A stretch of 64,000 nt of DNA, taken from assembly GCF_030285785.1 (NCBI RefSeq), contig NZ_CP127249.1:1-64000 (forward strand). Direction: 5' to 3'. A program made the translations under genes and the position numbers. This document shows positions 55,835 to 64,000 of the stretch, piece after piece. This stretch comes from Parasedimentitalea psychrophila. GTDB lineage: Bacteria > Pseudomonadota > Alphaproteobacteria > Rhodobacterales > Rhodobacteraceae. Numbering within the stretch: the first letter of the stretch is position 1; every line of letters begins with the position of its first letter. The notes under the pieces are model-generated. The model saw only the letters and a list, made by a program, of their open reading frames with translations, had not been told where the DNA came from and made no database searches.

Positions 55835-56689
55835 TTGGAAACGGACCTTCAAGAAACCACGTTGCGTGACCGCGCTCGGGCCTTTGTAGAGCGTGATAGT
55901 GTCAGGAACACGATCCTTGGCGTTATCATTTTCAATGCAATCACTCTGGGGTTGAGTACGTCATCTACGGTGACAGATCAGATTGGCGGATTGCTGTCAG
56001 TAATTGACCGCACCGTGCTGGCGATCTTTGTCGCGGAACTGGCGCTCAAGTTTTTTGCCTATGGCTGGCGGTTTTTTGCTTCGGCCTGGAATATATTTGA
56101 TCTGCTGGTGGTTTCGGTTGGATTGTTGCCCGATAAACAGGGGCTGTCGGCGCTGCGCGGGCTGCGTGTGGTGCGCGCCTTGCGATTGCTGTCGGTGGTG
56201 CCGCAGATGCGGTCCGTGGTGCAGGCGTTGCTGGATGCGCTGCCTGGCATGGGCGCCGTCATCGTGATGCTGTCGATTGTCTATTATGTCTTCGCGGTGA
56301 TGGCGACGCTTATGTATGGGCCATTTTTTGACGAATGGTTCGGCACCCTGGGCCGGTCGATGTATTCGCTGTTCCAGATCATGACACTGGAAAGCTGGTC
56401 GATGGGGATTGTGCGGCCGGTGATGGTGGTGTTCCCGATGGCCTGGGTGTTTTTTGTACCCTTTATCATCATCACCGCCTTCTCGGTGTTGAACCTGTTC
56501 ATCGGTCTGCTGGTCAACACCATGCAGACCGCGGTGGAGGATGACGACGAGGCGGAATTTGAAAAGCTGCGCGAATTGGTGCGCACAGAAACCGATATTG
56601 TAGACGTGCATGTGATGGAACTGCGGCAGGAGATCCGATCTCTGCGCGAGGAACTGTTAGCACCACGGGGAGAGTCGAATGGCCAGTAG
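55835..56689 (+). CDS. NaChBac/NavAb-type voltage-gated sodium channel
   Basis: A 284-residue single-domain channel. S1 is ILGVIIFNAITLGLSTS, S2 has the conserved Glu in FVAELALKFFAYG, S3 the Asp in WNIFDLLVVSVGLL, and S4 the gating Arg at every third place (LRGLRVVRALRLLSVV). S5 is followed by the pore loop with selectivity filter TLESWSM, the bacterial Nav filter, and then S6 (FIIITAFSVLNLFIGLLVNT). A C-terminal coiled coil (VMELRQEIRSLREELLA) would tetramerise it. The start is TTG 55835 with GGAG 11 bases upstream. Its last 11 bases overlap the TssB/TssC fusion gene, implying coupled translation within the T6SS operon. Confidence 0.93.
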   Translation: METDLQETTLRDRARAFVERDSVRNTILGVIIFNAITLGLSTSSTVTDQIGGLLSVIDRTVLAIFVAELALKFFAYGWRFFASAWNIFDLLVVSVGLLPDKQGLSALRGLRVVRALRLLSVVPQMRSVVQALLDALPGMGAVIVMLSIVYYVFAVMATLMYGPFFDEWFGTLGRSMYSLFQIMTLESWSMGIVRPVMVVFPMAWVFFVPFIIITAFSVLNLFIGLLVNTMQTAVEDDDEAEFEKLRELVRTETDIVDVHVMELRQEIRSLREELLAPRGESNGQ

Positions 56690-59600
56690 CTCGCAAAAAT
56701 TTATCGCACGTAATCGCGCTCCGCGGGTGCAGATCGAATATGACGTCGAACTGTACGGTGCCGAGAAAAAGGTGCAGCTGCCCTTTGTCATGGGGGTGAT
56801 GAGCGATCTGGTGGGAAAGTCCAAGGTGGCGCAGCCCGCCGTGGCGGATCGAAAATTTCTAGAAATTGACGGTGATAATTTTGACGACCGGATGAAGGCA
56901 GTGGCCCCGCGTGCGGCCTTTAGCGTGCCGAATACGCTGACCGGAGAGGGCAATCTGGCGATTGATCTGACGTTCGAGAAAATGTCGGATTTCTCTCCCG
57001 GAGCCATTGCTGCGGGGGTGGACAGTCTGGCGCCGCTGCTGGAGGCCCGCAGTCAGCTGAACAATCTGATGGCCTATATGGATGGCAAATCCGGGGCTGA
57101 GGCGCTGATCGAAAAAATTCTCGGCGATACCAGCCTGCTGTCGGCCTTGTCCTCGGACGGGCCGGATGCAGAGGTCGGCATGGCGGCGGCACTGTCCAGC
57201 CTGCGCGACGTTGAGCTGCCGCAGGCAGAGGTTGACCAAAGCGGCGATATTCTGGCTGGCCTGAGCGCGCGCGCGCCGGAAGAGACCGCTAAAGCGGATG
57301 ATCTGGGGTCGGCTCTGTCCAGTCTGGCAGCGGTTGAGATTGAGGAGACGCCTGCTGATGACAGCACCGATATACTGGGCGACCTCGCGGCGCAGGAGTT
57401 GGTCGAAGCGGTCGACACCAGCACTGATGATGCGCTGAGCAGTCTGGCGGCGGTTGAGGTCGACGAGGCTCCTGAGGACGACAGCGCTGATATACTGGGC
57501 GACCTCGCGGCGCAGGATGTGGCCGAGGCGGTCGACACCAGCTCTGATGATGCGCTGAGCAGTCTGGCGGCGGTTGAGGTCGACGAGGCTCCTGAGGACG
57601 ACAGCGCCGATATACTGGGCGACCTCGCGGCGCAGGATGTGGCCGAGGCGGTCGACACCAGCTCTGATGATGCGCTGAGCAGTCTGGCGGCGGTTGAGAT
57701 TGACGAGACGCCTGAGGATGACGGCACCGATATATTGGGCGACCTTGCGGCGCAGGATCTGGCCGAGGCGGTCGATACCAGCTCTGATGACGCGCTGAGC
57801 AGTCTGGCGGCGGTTGAGGTCGACGAGGCTCCTGAGGACGACAGCGCTGATATACTGGGCGACCTCGCGGCGTTGGATGTGGTCGAGGAGGTCGACACCA
57901 GTTCCGATGACGCGTTGAGCAGCCTGGCGGCGGTTGAGATTGGCGAGGGTCCCGAGGACGACGGCGCCGATATACTGGGCGACCTTGCGGCGCTGGATCT
58001 GGCCGAGGAGGTCGATACCAGTTCCGATGACGCGTTGAGCAGGCTGGCAGCGGTTGAGATTGACGAGGCTCCTGAGGACGACAGCGCTGATATACTGGGC
58101 GACCTTGCGGCGCTGGATGTGGCGGAGGAGGTCGATACAGGGGCTGATGATCTGTCGGCTTTGCTGGGCGGGCTGGACGATGTGGCGACGCCCCAAGACA
58201 ATATAGATGACATTCTGGGCGGTTTGGGCGACCTGGGTGCCGAGGAGACCGACGCGCCCTTGGATGCTGGTGGGCTGGATGACCTGTTGGGAGATCTGGA
58301 GGCCGCCGATGCCGAAACCGAAGAGGCGGACGCGCAAGGGCTGGACGATCTGTTGGGCGACCTGTCGGATGCCGAGGACGGGGATGATCTGGATGGGTTG
58401 TTCGCTGACCTGGAAGACGATGCCGCAGCCGAGCCGGAGGGCGGTGATGGCCTTGATGATTTGCTGGGCGATCTGACCGGGGCGGATGACAGCGGGCTTG
58501 ATGCGCTGCTGGGCGACACCTCCGAGGGTGAGGACGGTGATTTGGATCTGGACGATCTTTTGGGATCGTTGGAGGATGACAGCCCTGAGGCGGGGGATGA
58601 TTTAGACGATCTTCTGGGTGCGTTGGACAGTACTGATGACAGTACCGATGACGGTGCGGCAGAGGCTGCGGAGGCAGTGAAACTCAGCCAGACCGAAGAG
58701 CCTGAATTTGCCTATGGCACCCTCAGTGCGAGCCGACCTGAGCCGCAGCGATTGGTACGCAAGCGGTTCCGACTGGCCATCCTTGGGGATTTCTCGGGGC
58801 GGGCGGCGAAAGGCATTGTCGAGATCGGAGATCAGTTGGCGGCGCGTCGGGCGGTCATTCTGGACCCGGATACTGTTGAAGACGTGATTGAAAGTTTTGC
58901 CACCGAATTGGTGTTGCCGATTGGCCGGGATGGCGCTGGCATGGCGGTGAAGCTGGGCGGGCTGGACGATCTGCACCCGGATGAGCTGTACGAAAACGTC
59001 GAGCTGTTTTCCGAGTTGGTCGGGCTGCGCAAGCAATTGCAAAGCGGGGTGACGGCGGATCATGCGGCCAGCACACTTCGCGCCTGGGGTGAGAAACACG
59101 GCACCCGCGTCAGCCCTCCGAAACCACGCTCCGGCGGCAATGCGGTGCCTGCGGATTGCCGGTTGAGCGCGTTTCAGCTGTTGGTTGGCGATGCCGAGAA
59201 CCAGTTGGGGCAGGTCTCGCCGGTGCAGGATCTGCTGGCGCGGGTGGTTGGCCCGCATATTCGGGCGCTGCCCAATGCGGATGTGGCCGCAATGATTGTG
59301 GCGGTGGACGCGGCGCTGTCGGATGCCATGCGCATGGTGTTGCACCACCCGGAGTTCCAGTCGCTGGAGGCGCAGTGGCGGTCGCTGGATTTGATCGCGC
59401 GATCGGTTGAGGACGACGACACGCTGGACGTGATGCTATATGATATCTCGGCCGAGGAACTGGCGGCAGATTTGACCGCGAGTGAGGATCTGAGCGACAG
59501 CGGTTTCGTCAAGTTGCTGACCGGTGAGCCGCTGGACGAGGAAAACGGACGCGGCGGATATTCGGCGCTGATCGGGTTGTATCAGTTTGAGGAAACCCCG

Positions 59601-60428
59601 CCCCATGCGGAATTGCTGGGCCGGATTGCGCGGGTTGCGGCGCATGTGGATGCGCCTTTCCTGGCCGGAATATCGCCTGCATTCCTGGAGACGGAAAAAG
59701 ACAAACTGCCATCCGTGGTGACTAAGGCCTGGGATACGCTGCGGGGCATGGGTGAGGCTGGGCATTTGGGTCTGGTGTCGCCACGCTTTATGCTGCGCCG
59801 TCCATATGGCGCCAAGAGCGAGCCGATCTATGAGTTCCAGTTTGAGGAATTCACCGAAAGCGAAGGTCTGCGCGGCCTGCTTTGGGCCAACCCGGTGGTG
59901 CTGGCGGCGATCCTTTTGGCGCGCTCGTTCAAACAGAACGGGGCCTCGATGGGGCTGGGGCAGATCATGTCGCTGGGTGACATTCCGTTCCACTATGTCA
60001 ACGACCGATTTGGCGATCAGGTGGCGCTGCCCTGCACCGAGCGCAATATAAATCTGGACAAAATCGCGCTGGCACAGGAGCGCGGATTTATGGCGGTGTC
60101 GGCGATCAAAGGACGGGATGAAATCCGCCTGACCTCGTTTGGCTCGCTGGCGGGCGGGGATATTCTGGGGCCCTGGACAGGCATGCCAGCGCCGGACCCG
60201 TCGCCGCCGGATCCAAAACCCGCCGCTGCGGCTGACCCGGCTGGCGATGATCTTGACGATCTGGGGCTGGACGATCTGGATCTGGACCTTGGCCTTGATG
60301 ACGATGATAGTGGTCTGGGTGATCTTGACGATCTTCTGGCTGGATTTGGCGATGATACCGATGACAGCGGCGAGGATGACGATGACAGTATGGATGCCGA
60401 TCTTGCTGCGCTGTTGGACGATTTATGA
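56679..60428 (+). CDS. TssB-TssC-like fusion with acidic repeat linker
   Basis: A 1249-residue protein. Residues 1-165 are a TssB domain nearly parallel to the tssB product. Residues ~211-490 are seven 40-residue acidic repeats (core DILGDLAA, then VDTSSDDALSSLAAVE), from an exact 120-bp DNA period. Residues ~525-660 carry many LDDLLGDL-type motifs. At ~686-800 is a second VipA-like segment (RFRLAILGDFSGRAAKGIVE), then at ~850-1165 a TssC-like region (MVLHHPEFQSLEAQWRSLDL, SALIGLYQFEETPPHAELLG, PRFMLRRPYGAKSEPIYEFQ). An acidic tail closes the protein. GGGGAG precedes the ATG within the sodium channel gene. It may correspond to the second TssC (ImpD/TssC40) of imp-type systems. Function is unproven. 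Confidence 0.85.
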   Translation: MASSSQKFIARNRAPRVQIEYDVELYGAEKKVQLPFVMGVMSDLVGKSKVAQPAVADRKFLEIDGDNFDDRMKAVAPRAAFSVPNTLTGEGNLAIDLTFEKMSDFSPGAIAAGVDSLAPLLEARSQLNNLMAYMDGKSGAEALIEKILGDTSLLSALSSDGPDAEVGMAAALSSLRDVELPQAEVDQSGDILAGLSARAPEETAKADDLGSALSSLAAVEIEETPADDSTDILGDLAAQELVEAVDTSTDDALSSLAAVEVDEAPEDDSADILGDLAAQDVAEAVDTSSDDALSSLAAVEVDEAPEDDSADILGDLAAQDVAEAVDTSSDDALSSLAAVEIDETPEDDGTDILGDLAAQDLAEAVDTSSDDALSSLAAVEVDEAPEDDSADILGDLAALDVVEEVDTSSDDALSSLAAVEIGEGPEDDGADILGDLAALDLAEEVDTSSDDALSRLAAVEIDEAPEDDSADILGDLAALDVAEEVDTGADDLSALLGGLDDVATPQDNIDDILGGLGDLGAEETDAPLDAGGLDDLLGDLEAADAETEEADAQGLDDLLGDLSDAEDGDDLDGLFADLEDDAAAEPEGGDGLDDLLGDLTGADDSGLDALLGDTSEGEDGDLDLDDLLGSLEDDSPEAGDDLDDLLGALDSTDDSTDDGAAEAAEAVKLSQTEEPEFAYGTLSASRPEPQRLVRKRFRLAILGDFSGRAAKGIVEIGDQLAARRAVILDPDTVEDVIESFATELVLPIGRDGAGMAVKLGGLDDLHPDELYENVELFSELVGLRKQLQSGVTADHAASTLRAWGEKHGTRVSPPKPRSGGNAVPADCRLSAFQLLVGDAENQLGQVSPVQDLLARVVGPHIRALPNADVAAMIVAVDAALSDAMRMVLHHPEFQSLEAQWRSLDLIARSVEDDDTLDVMLYDISAEELAADLTASEDLSDSGFVKLLTGEPLDEENGRGGYSALIGLYQFEETPPHAELLGRIARVAAHVDAPFLAGISPAFLETEKDKLPSVVTKAWDTLRGMGEAGHLGLVSPRFMLRRPYGAKSEPIYEFQFEEFTESEGLRGLLWANPVVLAAILLARSFKQNGASMGLGQIMSLGDIPFHYVNDRFGDQVALPCTERNINLDKIALAQERGFMAVSAIKGRDEIRLTSFGSLAGGDILGPWTGMPAPDPSPPDPKPAAAADPAGDDLDDLGLDDLDLDLGLDDDDSGLGDLDDLLAGFGDDTDDSGEDDDDSMDADLAALLDDL
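57310..58149 (+). repeat. Seven tandem 120-bp repeats in the fusion gene
   Basis: The unit begins about GCGCTGAGCAGTCTGGCGGC and returns every 120 bases without drift: near 57310, 57430, 57550, 57670, 57790, 57910 and 58030. Units two and three are almost identical; the outer units diverge. A degenerate copy of the same peptide pattern precedes them. The exact period keeps the reading frame and suggests growth by unequal crossover. Confidence 0.9.
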
Positions 60429-60491
60429 TGTTAACATTTAGCATATCAATGTATTTTTTGTGCCCGGTTTGCCCCGGTGAAAAGAGGCGTC

Positions 60492-62591
60492 ATGGCTGAA
60501 AGTAAACCACATGAGCATAGCATTGTTTGGATGACCGGCAGTTATAAGGCCCGTGATCTGCTGCTGAAACGTGCGATCATACGCGAAGGTCTGAGCATGT
60601 TGACCGAAACGACGGTTGAGTTTCAGTGCAAGAACAAGGCGGTGAAGCTGGATCAGATTGTCGGCCAAACCATGAACCTGCATGTGATGACCGATGACGG
60701 TGTTGATCAGAAGTATTCAGGCCTGTGTATCTCGGTTGAAAATCTGGGGATGCGGGATGGATATGGTCACTACGTGGCCGAGGTGCGGCCGTGGTTCTGG
60801 CTGCTGACCCGGACGCAGGATTGCCGGGTGTTTCAGAACCTGTCGGCGGTCGACATCATCAAGCAGATCCTGAACGAACATGGCTTTAGCGATTTCAGGG
60901 ACAGGTTGAGCGGCAGCTATGAAGCACGTGAATACTGTCTTCAGTATCGTGAAAGCGATTTTGATTTCCTCTGCCGCCTGATGGAGGAAGAGGGAATCTA
61001 TTACTATTTCGACAGTACCAGCGATAAGAACGCGGCTGAAAAGCTGCTGCTCTGCGATGGTGTCAGCGGCCATTCTCCGATCAGTGGCACGTCGACGATA
61101 GAATTCCACGCGCGCGATGACGCGGACCGGCGGCGCAAGGATCACATCGCGGAATGGGGCCGCGAAGAGATGCTGACACGGGGCAAAGTCACCCTGAATG
61201 ATTTTGATTTCCTGTCGCCGTCTGCGGATTTGAAGGTGAACAACAAAATCGAAAAAGGCAGTCATAACCACAAAGATCATGAGGTTTATGACTATCCGGG
61301 TCACTATCGCAAAAACACCGGGCTGGGCAACACTCAGGCGCGGGTGCGGATGGAGGCCGAGGCGATACGGCACAAACGCTGGCGTGGCGCGTCAAGCGTG
61401 CGGGGGCTGGCAGCAGGCTATACTTTCAAGCTGAAGAACCACCCGGAAAAGGACGCCAACGCCGAATATCTGGTGGTGGATTGCATCCACTACCTACAGG
61501 TGGCCGGCGATTTCTCTGAGCGCGAGTCACAGAAGAAACGACCTCAGAACAGTGGCGAGATGCGCCACGACCTGAAGGCCGCGAACATGGACTTTCCCGA
61601 AGAGATGAAGGGCGATGCCTATTCTTCGACCTTTGGGGCGATTCCAAAGCAGGACCAATACCGTGCGCCGCTGGCGACGCCCTGGCCCGAGATTCCCGGG
61701 CTTCATACGGCCATCGTTACCGGCCCGGCAGGTGATGAAATCTGGACCAATGAACATGGCCAGATCAAGGTGCAGTTCCATTGGGACCGCGAAGGCAAAA
61801 GTGACGAAAAATCCTCGTGTTTTGTGCGGGTGGTGACGCCGTGGTCCGGCAAGGGTTGGGGCATGGTGGCGGTGCCGCGTATTGGTCAAGAGGTGGTCAT
61901 TCAGTTCGAAGAGGGCGACCCTGACCGGCCAATCTGCACCGGTATGCTGTATAACAAGGACACCATGCCGCCCTATAACTACCCGGATGATCAGACCCAG
62001 ATGGGGTTCAAGACCAACTCGTCCAAGGGGGGCGGCGGCTATAACGAGTGGATGTTCGAGGACAAAAAAGACGCCGAAATGATGCGGGTGCAGGCGCAAA
62101 AAGATCATCAGATGTTGGTTAAGAACAAGTCGGTAGAGACCATCGGCCTGGATGAGATAGACGCTGGTGCTCATGACGAAGACGGCTGTGTTAGCCGCGT
62201 GGTCAAGCAACATGTGACAGAGACCCTGCTGGATGGGGATCACTATTTCACCATCGAGACTGGCAGTCAGGAAATTGAGATCAAGACGGATAAGACCCAG
62301 ACCATCGAGGGCAAGCATACCAAGACCATTACCGGCAATGATGCGACAACTGTGAAAACCGGTAATATGACGGTGGATGTCAGCTCGGGTAAGATTGAAA
62401 TGACCGCAGCAATTGAAATTTTGCTTAAGGTTGGCGGATCTTCGATTAAGATCGACAATTCCGGGGTGACAATCAAAGGGCCAATGATCAAGATCGAAGG
62501 CACGGCCATGGTCGAAGCCAAGGCCCCCATGACGACCGTTAAGGGAGACGCAATGCTGACCCTTAAGGGTGGTCTGACGATGATAAACTAG
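60492..62591 (+). CDS. vgrG: T6SS spike protein VgrG (TssI)
   Basis: A 699-residue VgrG, forming the trimeric tip of the Hcp tube. The gp27-like part has LLKRAIIREGLSMLTETTVE, YCLQYRESDFDFLCRLMEEE and GIYYYFDS. The gp5 OB-fold has VTGPAGDEIWTNEHGQIKVQ and WDREGKSDEKSSCFVRVVTP. It ends in a beta-helix needle with repeats such as TDKTQTIEGKHTKTITGNDA. No effector domain is attached. ATG 60492 with AGAGG was chosen over GTG 60477. It is followed by a small unknown gene, PAAR and FHA genes. Confidence 0.95.
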   Translation: MAESKPHEHSIVWMTGSYKARDLLLKRAIIREGLSMLTETTVEFQCKNKAVKLDQIVGQTMNLHVMTDDGVDQKYSGLCISVENLGMRDGYGHYVAEVRPWFWLLTRTQDCRVFQNLSAVDIIKQILNEHGFSDFRDRLSGSYEAREYCLQYRESDFDFLCRLMEEEGIYYYFDSTSDKNAAEKLLLCDGVSGHSPISGTSTIEFHARDDADRRRKDHIAEWGREEMLTRGKVTLNDFDFLSPSADLKVNNKIEKGSHNHKDHEVYDYPGHYRKNTGLGNTQARVRMEAEAIRHKRWRGASSVRGLAAGYTFKLKNHPEKDANAEYLVVDCIHYLQVAGDFSERESQKKRPQNSGEMRHDLKAANMDFPEEMKGDAYSSTFGAIPKQDQYRAPLATPWPEIPGLHTAIVTGPAGDEIWTNEHGQIKVQFHWDREGKSDEKSSCFVRVVTPWSGKGWGMVAVPRIGQEVVIQFEEGDPDRPICTGMLYNKDTMPPYNYPDDQTQMGFKTNSSKGGGGYNEWMFEDKKDAEMMRVQAQKDHQMLVKNKSVETIGLDEIDAGAHDEDGCVSRVVKQHVTETLLDGDHYFTIETGSQEIEIKTDKTQTIEGKHTKTITGNDATTVKTGNMTVDVSSGKIEMTAAIEILLKVGGSSIKIDNSGVTIKGPMIKIEGTAMVEAKAPMTTVKGDAMLTLKGGLTMIN

Positions 62592-62600
62592 GTGGGACTG

Positions 62601-63203
62601 ATGATTTTTAATGACCTGGTAAAAATGCCGACTGACCCGGTGGCGAAATTGCTGTCACGGGCCAATGTCATGTTGAAAACACCGTTGCAGGCGCCACCAA
62701 CGGCGGGCGCCTCTGAGGTGCTGCAAGAGCTGAGCGACAAGGGCGCGCTGGTGGACCTGTTGCGGCTGCTGGCGATCTTGCTGCCGCCGCGCGAGAGGGT
62801 CTGGTGGGCCTGTCTGGCGGCCCGCGATTACATCGGGCCGCGCTCAGATAACGACCCGCCCTCGCTGACCGCATCCGAGGCCTGGGTTTATGATCCGTCG
62901 GAGGAAAACCGCGATGCGGCGCGGATAACCTTGGACCACGCCTATGTCGATGATGACACGGTGAATTGCGCGCTGGCTGTGTTGTATGCTGATGGCACCC
63001 TGGGACCGGGGGACCTGAAACAATATCCCGCGCCTGCCGGGGCCTCGGAAACCGCAGCATTTGCCATGAATATGGTAGCCTTGTCAGAATTGTCTGATAA
63101 GTTTGAAGAGCATGGCCAGATTTTGGTCAAGCGGGCGGTGAATATTGGACGCGGTGGCAACGGGCAGGCGGATTCTGTTCAGCCCGCAAAAGATAACGAT
63201 TAA
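62601..63203 (+). CDS. Small T6SS-associated protein of unknown function (DUF6931-like)
   Basis: A 200-residue protein between vgrG and the PAAR gene. It is largely helical, with LVDLLRLLAILLPPRERVWW and ACLAARDYIGPRSDNDPPSL as its most distinctive stretch, and a second helical part (AAFAMNMVALSELSDKFEEH). This resembles what I recall of DUF6931 proteins found beside T6SS spike genes, but that is from memory. AGGTGG five bases before ATG 62601 favours this start over GTG 62592. It could be an adaptor or chaperone loading cargo on VgrG or PAAR. Confidence 0.78.
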   Translation: MIFNDLVKMPTDPVAKLLSRANVMLKTPLQAPPTAGASEVLQELSDKGALVDLLRLLAILLPPRERVWWACLAARDYIGPRSDNDPPSLTASEAWVYDPSEENRDAARITLDHAYVDDDTVNCALAVLYADGTLGPGDLKQYPAPAGASETAAFAMNMVALSELSDKFEEHGQILVKRAVNIGRGGNGQADSVQPAKDND

Positions 63204-63222
63204 CGAGGAGGAAGGTTAAGCC

Positions 63223-63522
63223 ATGGGAATGCCCCAAGCCCGTCTTACGGATCTACATGCCTGCATGTTGCCTTCGATACCGCCGCCGCCGGTGCTGCCG
63301 GTGCCGACCCCTATTTTGCCGCCCTGTGCGGTGACTGTGCTGGTCGGTAAACTGCCGGCCGCGCGGCTAACGGATATGGTGACTGCGGCGCCGCCGCATC
63401 CCATTATCAAAGGCTCGATGACTGTTTTGATCAACAAACTCCCGGCGGCCCGCATTGCGGACAACGCCGCTTGCGGTGGCTTGATCCTCAAAGGCGAGTT
63501 TACTGTTTTGGTCGGAGGATAA
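63223..63522 (+). CDS. PAAR-domain spike tip protein
   Basis: A 99-residue PAAR protein that caps the VgrG needle with a zinc-bound cone. Paired PAAR-type segments are seen: MPQARLTDLHAC, GKLPAARLTDMV and NKLPAARIADNAACGG, with His and Cys residues placed as metal ligands (HAC, PPHP, ACGG). A Pro-rich stretch (IPPPPVLPVPTPILPP) lies in the first half. No toxin domain is fused, so any effector is carried separately. AGGAGGAAGG lies upstream of the ATG. Confidence 0.93.
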   Translation: MGMPQARLTDLHACMLPSIPPPPVLPVPTPILPPCAVTVLVGKLPAARLTDMVTAAPPHPIIKGSMTVLINKLPAARIADNAACGGLILKGEFTVLVGG

Positions 63523-63530
63523 CGCCACTT

Positions 63531-64000
63531 ATGGCCGTGACACTGAAATTTCAAAGCTCGGGCTCCATTCCCGGAGATTCTGCGCCGGTGCCGATGCGCG
63601 GTCCCAGCCTGACGGTTGGGCGGGGTAACAGCAATGATCTGGTGTTGCCGGATCCCGACCAGTTGCTGTCGCGCACGCACTGTGTGATCGAAGACCACAA
63701 CGGCAATATCGTGGTGGTCGATCTCAGCTCAAACGGGACCTTTCTGAACTACTCAAAAATCCCGCTGGGACGGACCCCAACTCCATTGAATAATGGCGAT
63801 GTATTGTGCATCGGCAATTACGAGATGGTGGTGGATATTCGCGATGAGCTGGCAGAAGCTGGCGAGATGATTGCCGCCCCGGCAGCGCAGGCTGGGGTGT
63901 CGCATGGTAATGCCGACAACGCGCCTGACCCAATGGATTTGCTGGACGATGTCGGGCCGGGTGGTGATTTTCTGGATGATCTTCTGGGCGGATCCAAACC
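63531..64000 (+). CDS. FHA-domain T6SS protein, cut by the window end
   Basis: The first 156 residues of a protein whose N-terminus (about 20-105) is a forkhead-associated domain: LTVGRGNSNDLVLPD, LLSRTHCVIED and DLSSNGTFLN are the phospho-threonine binding loops. FHA proteins (ImpI/TagH/Fha) regulate T6SS assembly through phosphorylation by PpkA. After the domain comes an acidic linker with MDLLDDVGPGG and FLDDLLGGS, the same LDDLLG motif that recurs in the fusion protein at 56679. The ATG is eight bases after the PAAR stop, with GGAGG overlapping that stop. Confidence 0.9.
   Translation, partial: MAVTLKFQSSGSIPGDSAPVPMRGPSLTVGRGNSNDLVLPDPDQLLSRTHCVIEDHNGNIVVVDLSSNGTFLNYSKIPLGRTPTPLNNGDVLCIGNYEMVVDIRDELAEAGEMIAAPAAQAGVSHGNADNAPDPMDLLDDVGPGGDFLDDLLGGSK

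Noticed and set aside
57310-58149. CRISPR array or intergenic satellite
   Set aside because: The repeats are contiguous 120-bp units without spacers and are in frame within a coding gene.
56859-58519. Two long minus-strand open frames of 481-492 codons opposite the repeat region
   Set aside because: They arise from the codon bias and exact period of the acidic repeats on the plus strand; the peptides are simple repeats without start signals.

Overview
The window looks like part of a large extrachromosomal replicon (plasmid or chromid) of a marine alphaproteobacterium of the Rhodobacterales, roseobacter group. The grounds are moderately high GC with strong third-position G/C bias, a replication module made of a DnaA-like initiator divergent from a repABC-style parAB pair, an alphaproteobacterial Zur-type operator, and an imp-like type VI secretion system (T6SS) with TagJ. 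This is inferred from protein families and gene order, not from a database match. No rRNA, tRNA or CRISPR array was seen.

Layout. 1-8.1 kb: a membrane-bound class III nucleotide cyclase, a soluble globin-coupled chemoreceptor, and an envelope-lipid set (PAP2 phosphatase, family 2 glycosyltransferase, DedA-LssY protein) followed by an OmpR-type two-component pair. 8.2-11.4 kb: a Yellow/MRJP-like beta-propeller protein, a di-heme cytochrome c and an intact IS30-family element. 11.5-20.1 kb: an XRE-cupin regulator divergent from gcvTHP, then znuA divergent from zur-znuC-znuB with two Zur-box-like sites between them. 20.1-27.6 kb: a hybrid sensor kinase co-oriented with a PhnD-like binding protein, divergent from a 1343-residue protein that joins two rhodaneses, a YidC/Oxa1-like membrane region and a PEP-synthase/rifampin-phosphotransferase-like module. 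27.6-32.5 kb: GDP-mannose, GDP-fucose and uronate precursor genes for a surface polysaccharide. 32.6-36.3 kb: the replicon core, with iteron-like repeats and three perfect GTCCCCGCGGGGAC palindromes, two of them inside the parB reading frame.

36.3-43.6 kb: an envelope module. It has a YceI-OmpA protein, a periplasmic caspase-fold protein with a C-terminal CXXCH, and a six-gene operon encoding an ExbB/TolQ-ExbD-ExbD motor, a TonB-like protein carrying a DUF4384-like domain, and two unknown proteins. 43.7-64 kb: a T6SS cluster read rightwards: tssA, tssB, tssC, hcp, tagJ, tssE, tssF, tssG, clpV, an unknown lysine-rich helical protein, a NaChBac/NavAb-type voltage-gated sodium channel, a TssB/TssC-like fusion with a long acidic repeat linker, vgrG, a small unknown protein, PAAR and the start of an FHA-domain gene cut by the window edge. 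The membrane-complex and baseplate genes tssJ, tssK, tssL and tssM are not in the window and probably follow.

The most unusual points are the sodium channel translationally overlapped with the sheath-like fusion inside the T6SS operon, the fusion itself with its exact 120-bp repeats, the rhodanese-YidC-phosphotransferase fusion, and the caspase/ExbBD module beside the T6SS.
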